From the NCBI GenBank assembly GCA_039820405.1, contig JBCBQC010000016.1:11294-75293 (forward strand): DNA of 64,000 nt. The letters run 5' to 3'. The number at the start of each line of letters is the position of its first letter. The first letter of the stretch is position 1. This document shows positions 1 through 8,254 of the stretch, in pieces. The notes below the pieces were generated by a model. It was not told where the DNA came from. It did no database searches and saw only the letters and a program-made list of their open reading frames with translations. The translations under genes were made by a program, and so were the position numbers. The stretch is from CALLVY01 sp937899855. GTDB lineage: Bacteria > Bacteroidota > Bacteroidia > Chitinophagales > Saprospiraceae.

Positions 1-170
1 ATTTGATCGATTCTACGCAAGTTAGAAAAACTTGGTCCCTTTCGGGGCTTAATTGGTCGAATTATCAACAACAAATGACCTGATTTCGACAAATTTGGGT
101 GGCTGCTGGTCGTTTACACCACGGGATTTGGAAAAGCAGTGGGAAGTTAGGGCGCCTCGAAAACAAGCTG

Positions 171-178
171 TACTTTTG
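171..178 (+). promoter_or_regulatory. Bacteroidota-type -7 promoter box
   Basis: The sequence TACTTTTG matches the Bacteroidota sigma-70 (RpoD) -7 consensus TAnnTTTG exactly. It lies 30 bases before the start codon of the thioesterase gene, which suits a short leader. The upstream -33 element is weak (TTAG about 21 bases before the box). Supported by pattern only. Confidence 0.5.
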
Positions 179-207
179 CGGCGTTAAATTCAATAAAACC
201 TGATACC

Positions 208-735
208 ATGACGACTACTAGAGGCAAAAAGACGATTGAGTCCAAAACGGTGATGACCGAAATGATCATGCCCAACGATACCAATCCCTTGGGCAACCTA
301 ATGGGAGGCAATCTTCTGCGCTGGATGGACATCATTGGGGGCATCTGTGCGGGAAAGCATTGCGAAGCCCACGTGGTAACGGCTTCGGTCGACAACGTTT
401 CTTTCCAAAAGCCCATTCGACTCGGTGACGTCATCACCCTCGAAGCAGTGGTGACCCGGGCTTTCAATACTTCAGTGGAGGTTTACGTAGAGGTTTTTGC
501 CGCCGACGTTAAGGGCGGTAACAACCGCATGAGTAACCACGCCTATTTTTCTTTCGTCGCCATCGATGAGCAAACGGGCAAACCCAGCCACGTACCGCCC
601 CTGTTGCCCCTTACTGCAGAGGAGCAAAAGCTCTTTGAAGGAGCCAATCGCCGCCGCGAATTGCGACTGATTCTGGCGGGTCGGATGAAGCCCAAAGACG
701 CCCTGGAAATCAAAACCTTTTTTCTGGAAAATTAG
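208..735 (+). CDS. acyl-CoA thioesterase, hotdog fold (YciA/BACH-like)
   Basis: This 175-residue protein is predicted to hydrolyse acyl-CoA thioesters to free acid and CoA in the cytoplasm. The single hotdog domain covers about residues 10-140. The segment NPLGNLMGGNLLRWMD contains the hotdog helix with the active-site Asn/Asp region, and TASVDNVSFQKPIRLGD is the typical second strand of the YciA/acyl-CoA hydrolase group. Length fits the family (130-180 residues). ATG at 208 follows a good -7 box at 171-178. The next gene starts 11 bases after the stop, so the two are probably co-transcribed. Substrate chain length cannot be told from sequence. Confidence 0.88.
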   Translation: MTTTRGKKTIESKTVMTEMIMPNDTNPLGNLMGGNLLRWMDIIGGICAGKHCEAHVVTASVDNVSFQKPIRLGDVITLEAVVTRAFNTSVEVYVEVFAADVKGGNNRMSNHAYFSFVAIDEQTGKPSHVPPLLPLTAEEQKLFEGANRRRELRLILAGRMKPKDALEIKTFFLEN

Positions 736-746
736 CCCATCAGCTC

Positions 747-1406
747 ATGAAACAGTCTCCCATATGGGGTATTCTTCTTTCCCTAGCGATTTACTTTGCC
801 CTGCGTTACTACGGCGGAGAAACGGGGCGTACCCTCCTTTATCCCATCAACCTGTTGGTGACCTTCCTGCACGAATTTGGCCACGCCATGGGGGCCATCA
901 TCACCGGAGGACAGGTGGTCTCCATCCGAGTCAATCCCGATGGGAGCGGTCTGGCGACCACCATCGGAGGCTGGCGTTCCATCATCTTGATGGGCGGATA
1001 CGTGGGCAGTGCCATTTTTGGAAATTTGCTGTTCTATTTCGGGGCGCGTCAACCCCGGTACTCTAAAATCGCCCTGGGAGTGCTGTCGGTCAGTATGCTG
1101 ATTTCCGGTTTGATTTGGGTAGATACCGGCTTCACCTTTGGTTTTCTAATCGCCTTCGCCCTGAGCCTACTGCTCATCAGTTATTACACCAACTGGGACC
1201 GTTGGATACTGATGTTCCTCGGCATGGCCAGCATCATTTTTATCGTCGAGGATTTTCGGGTGGGGCCTTCCTCGGATTTAGCGGAGTACGCCAAACTCTT
1301 TGTCGTTATTCCCGCCTCCGTTTGGATGTACATCTGGCTGATCATCGTTGTGCTGCTTTCCATTTTTAACCTACGGATGATTTTTAACCGTCCTTTGACC
1401 GAATAA
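747..1406 (+). CDS. M50B-like integral membrane metallopeptidase
   Basis: A 219-residue multi-pass membrane protein with HEFGH at residues 42-46 inside a hydrophobic helix (LVTFLHEFGHAMGAIITGG). This is the zinc-binding HExxH of the peptidase M50B-like family, close to the N-terminus as usual for this family. About five or six hydrophobic segments follow. The second conserved Asp-containing motif of site-2 proteases is not clear, so proteolytic activity is inferred from family only. It lies 11 bases downstream of the thioesterase gene and probably shares its transcript. The substrate is unknown. Confidence 0.72.
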   Translation: MKQSPIWGILLSLAIYFALRYYGGETGRTLLYPINLLVTFLHEFGHAMGAIITGGQVVSIRVNPDGSGLATTIGGWRSIILMGGYVGSAIFGNLLFYFGARQPRYSKIALGVLSVSMLISGLIWVDTGFTFGFLIAFALSLLLISYYTNWDRWILMFLGMASIIFIVEDFRVGPSSDLAEYAKLFVVIPASVWMYIWLIIVVLLSIFNLRMIFNRPLTE

Positions 1407-1485
1407 TGCGATCCGAATTTGTTGCTTTTGAGCGAATTGACTAAAATTGCTGTCCAGGCTTGTGTAAGCTTGTTGTAAGTTGCAG

Positions 1486-1493
1486 TAGCTTTG
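1486..1493 (+). promoter_or_regulatory. Bacteroidota-type -7 promoter box
   Basis: TAGCTTTG matches TAnnTTTG and stands 19 bases before the ATG of the methyltransferase gene. A TTG triplet at 1460-1462 lies about 23 bases upstream and could serve as the -33 element. Pattern evidence only. Confidence 0.5.
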
Positions 1494-1512
1494 CCAAAAC
1501 ACGAAAAAGATC

Positions 1513-2613
1513 ATGGAGCAGTATTTGAGCATTGGTCAGGCCGCCGAAATTCTGGGGGTTAGCCGCGAAACCCTCCGCCGTTGGGACAAGGCGGGAAAGT
1601 TTCCCACTACCCGCCACCCCATCAACAACTACCGGGTGTATACCGAACCTCAAGTTCGTCAATTCCTACGCGAGCTCACCCCAGCTGACCAAACGGCGGA
1701 TGCCCCCCCTAGAAAGTTGACCCCCTTTTTCCAGACCGATGCTGGCACCCTCTATCGGGAAGATGCCTTGCTTTTCCTCCAATCCCTTCCCACGGCCTCG
1801 GTTGATCTCGTATTTGCCGATCCCCCCTACAACATTAAGAAAGCGGAGTGGGACAGCTTTGCCTCCCAAAAGGCCTACGTCGAGTGGAGCATGGAGTGGA
1901 TTCGCGCGGCCCGTCGGGTACTCAAGGATACGGGTTCGCTGTTTATCTGTGGTTTTTCCGAGATCTTGGCCGACCTCAAGTGGGCCGCCGCCCCGCACTT
2001 TGCGGGCTGCAAGTGGCTCGTTTGGTTTTACCGCAACAAGGGCAACTTGGGCAAGGACTGGGGGCGCTCTCACGAAAGCATCCTCCACCTGCGCGTCAGT
2101 CGTCGGTTTACCTTCAACATCGACGCGGTGCGCATCCCTTACAATGCCCACACCCTAAAATACCCCCAACGCAAGCAGGCCGATAGCTCCCACTTTGCCC
2201 GGGGCCAAGCCAAGAAAACCTACGTCTGGCAACCCCATCCCCTGGGGGCCAAGCCCAAGGATGTACTGGAGATCCCGACGCTCTCCAACAGCTCTTGGGA
2301 AAAAACGGCCCACAAAACCCAAAAGCCCGTCGAGCTGCTCCGGCGAATTGTACTGGCCACTACCCAGCCCGGTGATACGGTGGTGGACCCCTTCGGCGGT
2401 TCGGGGACGACTTATGCGGTGGCCGAGGCGACCGATCGGCGCTGGATGGGTAGCGAGCTGGAGCCGGAGTACTGTCGGATCATCCAGGCCCGCTTGATGG
2501 ACGCGGCGCATTTGCAGCGGATTCGGACGGCGGCGGATGAGGTGGCCGCTCAGGAACGGCGCGCGAAGTTGCGGGATGGGGAAGTATCCGATCCGGGAAT
2601 GGAGGAAGGGTGA
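1513..2613 (+). CDS. site-specific DNA methyltransferase with N-terminal MerR-type HTH
   Basis: A 366-residue fusion. Residues 1-55 form a MerR/IS607-type winged helix-turn-helix (SIGQAAEILGVSRETLRRWD, then a wing ending in YTEPQVRQFL). Residues about 78-345 form an N6-adenine/N4-cytosine methyltransferase. DPPY (motif IV, about residue 104) precedes DPFGGSGTT (motif I, SAM binding, about residue 294), which is the beta-class order, and DPPY favours N6-adenine. The target-recognition region lies between the two motifs. No restriction enzyme is fused. The nearest candidate partner is the convergent gene at 3598-4491. The HTH could give sequence recognition or autoregulation. Recognition sequence unknown. 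Confidence 0.88.
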   Translation: MEQYLSIGQAAEILGVSRETLRRWDKAGKFPTTRHPINNYRVYTEPQVRQFLRELTPADQTADAPPRKLTPFFQTDAGTLYREDALLFLQSLPTASVDLVFADPPYNIKKAEWDSFASQKAYVEWSMEWIRAARRVLKDTGSLFICGFSEILADLKWAAAPHFAGCKWLVWFYRNKGNLGKDWGRSHESILHLRVSRRFTFNIDAVRIPYNAHTLKYPQRKQADSSHFARGQAKKTYVWQPHPLGAKPKDVLEIPTLSNSSWEKTAHKTQKPVELLRRIVLATTQPGDTVVDPFGGSGTTYAVAEATDRRWMGSELEPEYCRIIQARLMDAAHLQRIRTAADEVAAQERRAKLRDGEVSDPGMEEG

Positions 2614-2694
2614 AAAAGTGTCCCCGGGCCTCCGAACAAACTTAAAATTGAGTATTTTACCCTTATCCAATCTTGGAACATCAAACTTTGGCCA

Positions 2695-3567
2695 ATGAGT
2701 GCGCTACAAGATCGTTACATCAATCCACTGACCGATTTTGGCTTTAAAAAACTGTTCGGTAGCGAGCCCAACAAGGCGCTACTGATTGATTTTTTGAACC
2801 AAATCTTACCGGAGCGGCACCGGATCAAGGACCTCAGCTACGCGCGCAACGAACAAGTGGGGACCAAAAAGCTGGACCGCAAGGCCATCTTCGATCTGTA
2901 TTGTATCGGAGAATCCGGCGAGCGGTTTATCGTAGAGATGCAGAAGGCCAAGCAAAATTTTTTCCAGGATCGGAGCATTTATTACGCCTCTTTTCCCATT
3001 CAGGAGCAGGCCCAAAAGGGCGTTTGGAATTACCAACTCGAACCCGTCTACACGGTGGGCATACTGGACTTTATTTTTGACGACCACAGATCCGACAGCG
3101 AACTTTTGCACCTAGTGGAATGGAAAAACCAACGTTGTGAGGTCTTTTACGACAAGCTCAAATTTATCTATATTGAATTGCCCAAATTTACCAAACGGGA
3201 AGAGGGGTTGGAGACCCAATTTGACAAATGGTTGTACGTATTCCGTTACTTATCGCAGTTGCAAGATCGCCCCCCCAAGCTCCGGGAAAAGGTATTTGAA
3301 CAATTGTTTGAAGCAGCCGAGATTGCAAAATTTAGTGCCGAAGACCGCACCGCTTACGAAAGCAGTCTGAAATACTATCGCGACCTGCAAAATGTGGTAA
3401 ATACCTCCAGAGAGGAAGGACGGGAAGAGGGTCGAGAAGAGGGCCTGGCCAGGGGTAGAGAGGAGCGCAGTATCGAAATTGCCAGGCAACTTAAAAAAAG
3501 TGGGGTCGCCGTAGCGCTTATCCAAGCGGCTACGGGTTTGTCGAAAGCGGACATCGAAAAGCTGTGA
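2695..3567 (+). CDS. Rpn family recombination-promoting nuclease / PD-(D/E)XK transposase-like
   Basis: A 290-residue protein of the Rpn/PDDEXK_2 family. It opens with the diagnostic DFGFKKLFGSEPNKALLIDF and has an IFDLYC...ERFIVEMQ core (about residues 63-85) with the nuclease acidic and EMQ residues. The C-terminus carries a charged EEGREEG repeat followed by a small helical tail, as is common in this family. RpnA homologues are DNA endonucleases that stimulate RecA-independent recombination; these genes are often multicopy in Bacteroidota. It lies 81 bases after the methyltransferase and between it and a possible restriction enzyme. The role here is unknown. Confidence 0.85.
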   Translation: MSALQDRYINPLTDFGFKKLFGSEPNKALLIDFLNQILPERHRIKDLSYARNEQVGTKKLDRKAIFDLYCIGESGERFIVEMQKAKQNFFQDRSIYYASFPIQEQAQKGVWNYQLEPVYTVGILDFIFDDHRSDSELLHLVEWKNQRCEVFYDKLKFIYIELPKFTKREEGLETQFDKWLYVFRYLSQLQDRPPKLREKVFEQLFEAAEIAKFSAEDRTAYESSLKYYRDLQNVVNTSREEGREEGREEGLARGREERSIEIARQLKKSGVAVALIQAATGLSKADIEKL

Positions 3568-3597
3568 GCTCGATACACCCCGGCTCCACTGCGCCAT

Positions 3598-4491
3598 TCA
3601 AGCCTCCGGCCGCAGTAAAGTCTGAAAATCCCGCAGCAAAAACTGCGCAAAAGAGTGCATGTGGCGATTAAAAGGCGCCTTGCGTGCGTTTGGCGGAGGA
3701 TCGAGGTAATAGATGCCCTCCAGTTCTACCAAAAATTGACTGTATACCATAAACAAGCCCGAGACCAGCGTAAAACTCACCCGATCGTTGCGCTTGCGCT
3801 GAACGTCATTGAGAAAAATACCGATGACCTTCTGCGGATGCCCCACAAAGCGCTCCAAAAGCATTTTGTCGATAAAAATTTTCCCCATTCGATCCTTAGA
3901 CGTCGTTTTGATCGAGACCACCACCTCGGCCGGATCCAAATGGTGGCGGGTAGAGCGGACCTCCGCGTAGGGACTGAGGATCAAGTCATTTTCACACTGG
4001 TAGATTTTGGTTCCATCCTCCGTTTCGTAAGGAATTTGTAGGACCATCTTTTTATTGGCAATCCCCATCTCGGAAAAAACGGCTCGGATCAACTCCTCAA
4101 AGCGATTGCCCGCGTGCTTCCGCGCGCCGTTGGGATCGACCAATAGGTCCAAGCCCGCTCCCACCGCCTGCTGGATGGTATACAGGACCTGATCGGCTGT
4201 ATGCGGCCCAAATAAATCGGGCGCCTGCCCCGCACGGAGGTCGGCCAACAGCGCCAAGAGGGCCGTAAAGCGTTCCCGAAAATGATCCGGATCGGCCAGG
4301 AATAACTTGCTGTTGATCGGACGAATGTACTTGGTGACCCCCGCAATCTGCGATCGGTAAATGCGGTACTGGTGCTGCTCTTCGTACTCGTGTAGTACAT
4401 TGGGGAAGTACCGCAGCAAACGCTCGGCGAGCTGGCCAAAAGCCTCCAGGCTTTCCTTGCGCATTTGTAAATCTCGGTCAAGAGCCAGCAT
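3598..4491 (-). CDS. putative type II restriction endonuclease (PD-(D/E)XK-like)
   Basis: A 297-residue protein without signal peptide or membrane segment. The central region (about residues 130-215) has END (about 168-170), then roughly 20 residues later VVVSIKTTSKDRMGKIFIDK. This arrangement of an acidic residue, a beta strand and a lysine-containing strand resembles many type II restriction enzymes with a V-S-x-K-T-S-S-K-D-R signature, although Ser rather than Asp/Glu precedes the K. It is convergent with the Rpn gene (30 bases between stops) and starts about 100 bases from the divergent propeller gene. I infer that it pairs with the methyltransferase at 1513. Alternative: an orphan nuclease-like protein. 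Confidence 0.52.
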   Translation of the reverse strand: MLALDRDLQMRKESLEAFGQLAERLLRYFPNVLHEYEEQHQYRIYRSQIAGVTKYIRPINSKLFLADPDHFRERFTALLALLADLRAGQAPDLFGPHTADQVLYTIQQAVGAGLDLLVDPNGARKHAGNRFEELIRAVFSEMGIANKKMVLQIPYETEDGTKIYQCENDLILSPYAEVRSTRHHLDPAEVVVSIKTTSKDRMGKIFIDKMLLERFVGHPQKVIGIFLNDVQRKRNDRVSFTLVSGLFMVYSQFLVELEGIYYLDPPPNARKAPFNRHMHSFAQFLLRDFQTLLRPEA

Positions 4492-4551
4492 AAGTGGAAT
4501 TTTGCTCAGCTGCGAATATAGTACTTCCCTGCAAATTCGTTCAAAATTCCT

Positions 4552-4559
4552 TATTTTTG
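4552..4559 (+). promoter_or_regulatory. Bacteroidota-type -7 promoter box
   Basis: TATTTTTG fits TAnnTTTG and lies 39 bases before the ATG at 4599. It supports that start over the longer open frame from 4494. The same intergenic stretch read on the minus strand contains TATATTCG, a near match that could drive the divergent nuclease-like gene. Confidence 0.45.
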
Positions 4560-4598
4560 GATATTATCATCCCCCGCATTACCGAACAACATCATCCC

Positions 4599-7500
4599 AT
4601 GAACGCGACCCTACGCTCATTCCTTCTCCTCTTATGTGTCGGCCTCCTAGGCAGCCTGTTGTACTGGAACTGGCCCGCTCCCCCCGCTTCCGAACCCGCC
4701 GCTGACCCACTGGCCAAATGGCACGAAAAAAGCCAGCCCAACGACTTTTTTACCCTGCGCCACGCCTATCCCGACGACCGGCCCGACGTCGCCGCCTACC
4801 GCCGTGCCCTGGAGAAAACGGGCGCCCGGCTGTCCACCCAGTCCAGGAGCCGGCGTCGGGCCACGGGCATGGACAGCCCCTGGCTCCAACGGGGGCCCGG
4901 AGATGCTGGCGCTCGCGTCAATACCTTGATCATTCACCCCAATGACGACGATACCATGCTGGCGGGTTTCTCCGGTGGCGGCATCTTCAAAACCACCGAT
5001 GGCGGAGCCAACTGGAACCCCGTCTTCGACGATCAGCCCTACCTCGCCATCGGTGACCTCCACTACGACCCCAACCGCCCCGATACCATCTACGCGGGTA
5101 CGGGGGATCCCAACATTACTTCCTACCCCTTTATTGGCAATGGCCTGTACCGATCGGTAGATGGTGGAGATTCCTGGACCAATATCGGCCTTGCCGACGA
5201 GGGAATCATCTCCAAGGTCATCGTCGACCCTACGAATTCCGATATCATCTACGTCTCCACGATGGGCCTGCCTTTTGCCCGCAGTACAAGGCGGGGGGTA
5301 TACAAATCCACGGACGGTGGCCTCAATTGGGATCAAATCCTCCAACTCGGTGACTCCACCGGAGTGATTGACCTGCTCCTCAATCCCGACAATCCCCAAG
5401 TGCTTTACGCCGCGGGTTGGGACCGCATCCGCAACAATTCGGAGTCGATCGTGTCGGGCAATGGGGCAAAAATCTACCGAACCACCAACGGGGGCACCGA
5501 TTGGTCAGAATTGGGCAATGGACTGCCCACGGGGCCCCAGAGTCGGATTGGTTTGGCCATGGCCGGTAACAATTCGGACCTCCTCTTCGCCCTCTACGTC
5601 GGGCTGGATTTCAACGTCCAAGGCGTATACCGATCCACCAATGGGGGAGATACCTGGACCGCCCTCACGACCGGTACGTCTTCTGGTCTGGCCTCCAATG
5701 CCCTCGGGGGCTTTGGCTGGTACTTTGGCCAACTGGCCGTCGATCCCAACAATTCCAGTAACCTCTACATCGGTGGGGTACAGCTCTGGGCTTCCACCAG
5801 TGGCGGAACGGGTTGGTTTATGCTCTCCCAATTGCCCAATGCTTCCCTAGTCCCCCACGTCGATCACCACGCCATGGCCTGGAACAGCGCTGGCGATATC
5901 ATTATCGGTACCGATGGAGGCCTCTACCGCAAGCCCGCCGGCGTCAATGACTGGATCGACATCGACAATATTCCCGCTACCCAGTTTTACCGCGTTGCCT
6001 ACAACCCCTTTCTCCCCGACAATTACTACGGCGGGACCCAGGACAATGGTACGCTACGGGGCAACCGCAACGACGCCATCGACTGGGACCGGATTTTTTC
6101 GGGAGATGGTTTTCAGGCCGCTTTTAATCCCGAGGACTCCCTCAATCAGTTTGTCGAGACGCAAAATGGCGTTATCTGGGCCTCTACCAACGGGGGAAGC
6201 AGCTTTCAGTGGGGCTCCTCCGGTATCGATAGCGACGATCCCCGGGCCTGGGACATGCAGTACATCCTCAGCCCCCACAATCCCGATATCCTTTACACGG
6301 CCACCAATCGCCTCTACATCAGTACCAGCGGGGGTATTCCCAACTGGAGCCCCATCAGCCTCAATCTCACCATTCCCAACCCTCCTACGGCGCCGCGTTA
6401 CCACGTCGTCACCACGCTCTCGGAATCACCGATTGATAGTGCGCTAATCTACGTGGGCACCTCCGACGCCCAGGTTCGACGGCGCAATCCCGACAACCAG
6501 TGGTCCGACATTACCCCCGGCCTGCCCAATCGCTACGTAACCGACGTGGTGGCTTCTCCCGATAGTGCCGACGTGGTTTTTGTCAGTCACTCGGGGTACC
6601 GGGACGGCGAACTGCTCTCGCACGTCCACCGTTCGGACGATCGGGGTGCCAATTGGCAGGACATCAGCGGGAATTTGCCCAATTTGGGGGTCAACGATCT
6701 TTTGATCATGCCCGAGTACGGCGGCCAAGTGATTTTTGCGGCTACCGACGGTGGCGTTTACGCGACGCTCAACGGGGGTACCAACTGGCAGCGTTTAGGG
6801 GGAGGTTTTCCACTCGTCCCCGTTTACGATCTGGTGCACAACATCGAGCACAACGAACTGGTGGCCGGTACCCACGCCCGGTCAATCTACGCCTTTCCAC
6901 TGGATAGCATCGGTATTGGCAACCAGAACGCTCCCCGCAGTATTGCGGGTACGATTCGCAACGAGGCGGGCCAGGCCGTCAATGCCGTCGACTTGCTCAA
7001 TACCAGTGTCAGTACGGGATCGGATGGGACTTACGCTTATACCGCCCTGGGTACGACGGCTTGTAGCGTCGAACCTTCCAAAAACAACAGCCCGCGACTC
7101 GGTCTGTCGGTTTCTGATTTGGTTCTGCTCCAGCGCCACCTGCTTTTTTTAGATACCCTGGATTCGCCTTACAAAATCATTGCGGCCGACGTCAATGCCT
7201 CGGATGGGGTGTCGGTGACCGACCTGTTGCTCATGCAGCGGATGCTGATCTTTCTGGATTCGGAGTGGAACAATTCCAATTCCTGGCGTTTCATTCCCAG
7301 CGATTTTGCGTTTAGCAATCCCTTGCGGCCATTCGACGACAACTTTCCCGAGACCTACGACTGTAACGGTGCGGGGGATCGAAATGATTTGGACTTTGTG
7401 GCCCTCAAGCTGGGCGACGTCAACGGAACGGCGAGTACCAATGCCCAATCGGAGTCTTCCGATCGCTTGAGTGGGGTGGCGCGTCTGATCCTGGAGGATC

Positions 7501-8159
7501 GAACCCTGCGGGCGGGGGAGCAAGCAAGTGTGCCCCTCTTGCTGTCGGGGGAAGGAGCCATCTATGGCTTACAGGCGGTATTTGAATACGATGCGAAGGC
7601 CTTGGAAATCCTGGCGGTAGAGCCGGGAGGAAATGGGGATGGCGTTTGGAAGACGAATACGGCGGAGCCGGGTTGGCTTCACCTCTTGTGGATGGAAGTG
7701 GAAGAAGGCCGGGCTGGCTTCCCCGCGGATATGGGGCGGATCCTCCTCCGCGCCAAACGGGATCTGGACTTGTCCGAGGTACTGCAACTGTCCCGATCGC
7801 ACCACCAAGAGGCCGTCTGGGGTACCCACAACGCCACCCGCGCCGCCAGCCTGGACTTGGCCTATCGGGGCACCACCGTCGCCACTACTCCCGTCACCAG
7901 CTCCGGGGACTGGCGCATTTTTCCCAATCCCGTCCGCGATTACCTCCAAATCCGTTGGTGGACGGACTACGCCGGGCTGGGCCAATGGAGCCTTTACGAT
8001 ACCCAGGGACGGCTCGTTGCCAGCCAGCAACTGGCTTTTGCGGCGGGGGAGAATACCCACCGACTGGACCGGCAAGCCGGCTGGGCAGCGGGATTGTATT
8101 GGTTGCGCTGGGATGGACCCCGGGGGGAGCAACGCGTCAGCCGGGTTTTACTGGAATAG
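4599..8159 (+). CDS. T9SS-exported BNR/VPS10-like beta-propeller protein with dockerin- and cohesin-like domains
   Basis: A 1186-residue secreted protein. The ATG at 4599 is chosen because it begins a signal peptide (MNATLRSFLLLLCVGLLGSL) and follows a -7 box. Residues about 100-770 hold repeated BNR/sialidase-type blades (GGGIFKTTDGGANW, YRSVDGGDSW, YKSTDGGLNW, YRSTNGGDTW). After a short Gly-Thr-Ile-Arg carboxypeptidase-regulatory-like beta domain (about 780-820), residues about 830-945 carry dockerin-type segments (AADVNASDGVSVTDLLLMQR; later LGDVNG). Residues about 960-1085 resemble a cohesin-like beta domain. The final about 85 residues (IFPNPVRDYLQIRW onward) are a type A T9SS sorting domain. 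Function probably surface adhesion or polymer binding; no catalytic residues are evident. Confidence 0.85.
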   Translation: MNATLRSFLLLLCVGLLGSLLYWNWPAPPASEPAADPLAKWHEKSQPNDFFTLRHAYPDDRPDVAAYRRALEKTGARLSTQSRSRRRATGMDSPWLQRGPGDAGARVNTLIIHPNDDDTMLAGFSGGGIFKTTDGGANWNPVFDDQPYLAIGDLHYDPNRPDTIYAGTGDPNITSYPFIGNGLYRSVDGGDSWTNIGLADEGIISKVIVDPTNSDIIYVSTMGLPFARSTRRGVYKSTDGGLNWDQILQLGDSTGVIDLLLNPDNPQVLYAAGWDRIRNNSESIVSGNGAKIYRTTNGGTDWSELGNGLPTGPQSRIGLAMAGNNSDLLFALYVGLDFNVQGVYRSTNGGDTWTALTTGTSSGLASNALGGFGWYFGQLAVDPNNSSNLYIGGVQLWASTSGGTGWFMLSQLPNASLVPHVDHHAMAWNSAGDIIIGTDGGLYRKPAGVNDWIDIDNIPATQFYRVAYNPFLPDNYYGGTQDNGTLRGNRNDAIDWDRIFSGDGFQAAFNPEDSLNQFVETQNGVIWASTNGGSSFQWGSSGIDSDDPRAWDMQYILSPHNPDILYTATNRLYISTSGGIPNWSPISLNLTIPNPPTAPRYHVVTTLSESPIDSALIYVGTSDAQVRRRNPDNQWSDITPGLPNRYVTDVVASPDSADVVFVSHSGYRDGELLSHVHRSDDRGANWQDISGNLPNLGVNDLLIMPEYGGQVIFAATDGGVYATLNGGTNWQRLGGGFPLVPVYDLVHNIEHNELVAGTHARSIYAFPLDSIGIGNQNAPRSIAGTIRNEAGQAVNAVDLLNTSVSTGSDGTYAYTALGTTACSVEPSKNNSPRLGLSVSDLVLLQRHLLFLDTLDSPYKIIAADVNASDGVSVTDLLLMQRMLIFLDSEWNNSNSWRFIPSDFAFSNPLRPFDDNFPETYDCNGAGDRNDLDFVALKLGDVNGTASTNAQSESSDRLSGVARLILEDRTLRAGEQASVPLLLSGEGAIYGLQAVFEYDAKALEILAVEPGGNGDGVWKTNTAEPGWLHLLWMEVEEGRAGFPADMGRILLRAKRDLDLSEVLQLSRSHHQEAVWGTHNATRAASLDLAYRGTTVATTPVTSSGDWRIFPNPVRDYLQIRWWTDYAGLGQWSLYDTQGRLVASQQLAFAAGENTHRLDRQAGWAAGLYWLRWDGPRGEQRVSRVLLE

Positions 8160-8254
8160 CCGGGAAAAATCCCGCGGGTCCCTTATCTTTACCGCCCGGC
8201 CGGAATCATGATCCGGCTCGGCAGTAAGCTATTCCTGTCCAACCACCACTTATC

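Noticed and set aside
4494..4598. N-terminal extension of the large propeller protein
   Set aside because: The extension lacks a signal peptide and covers the -7 box; ATG 4599 starts a clear signal peptide.
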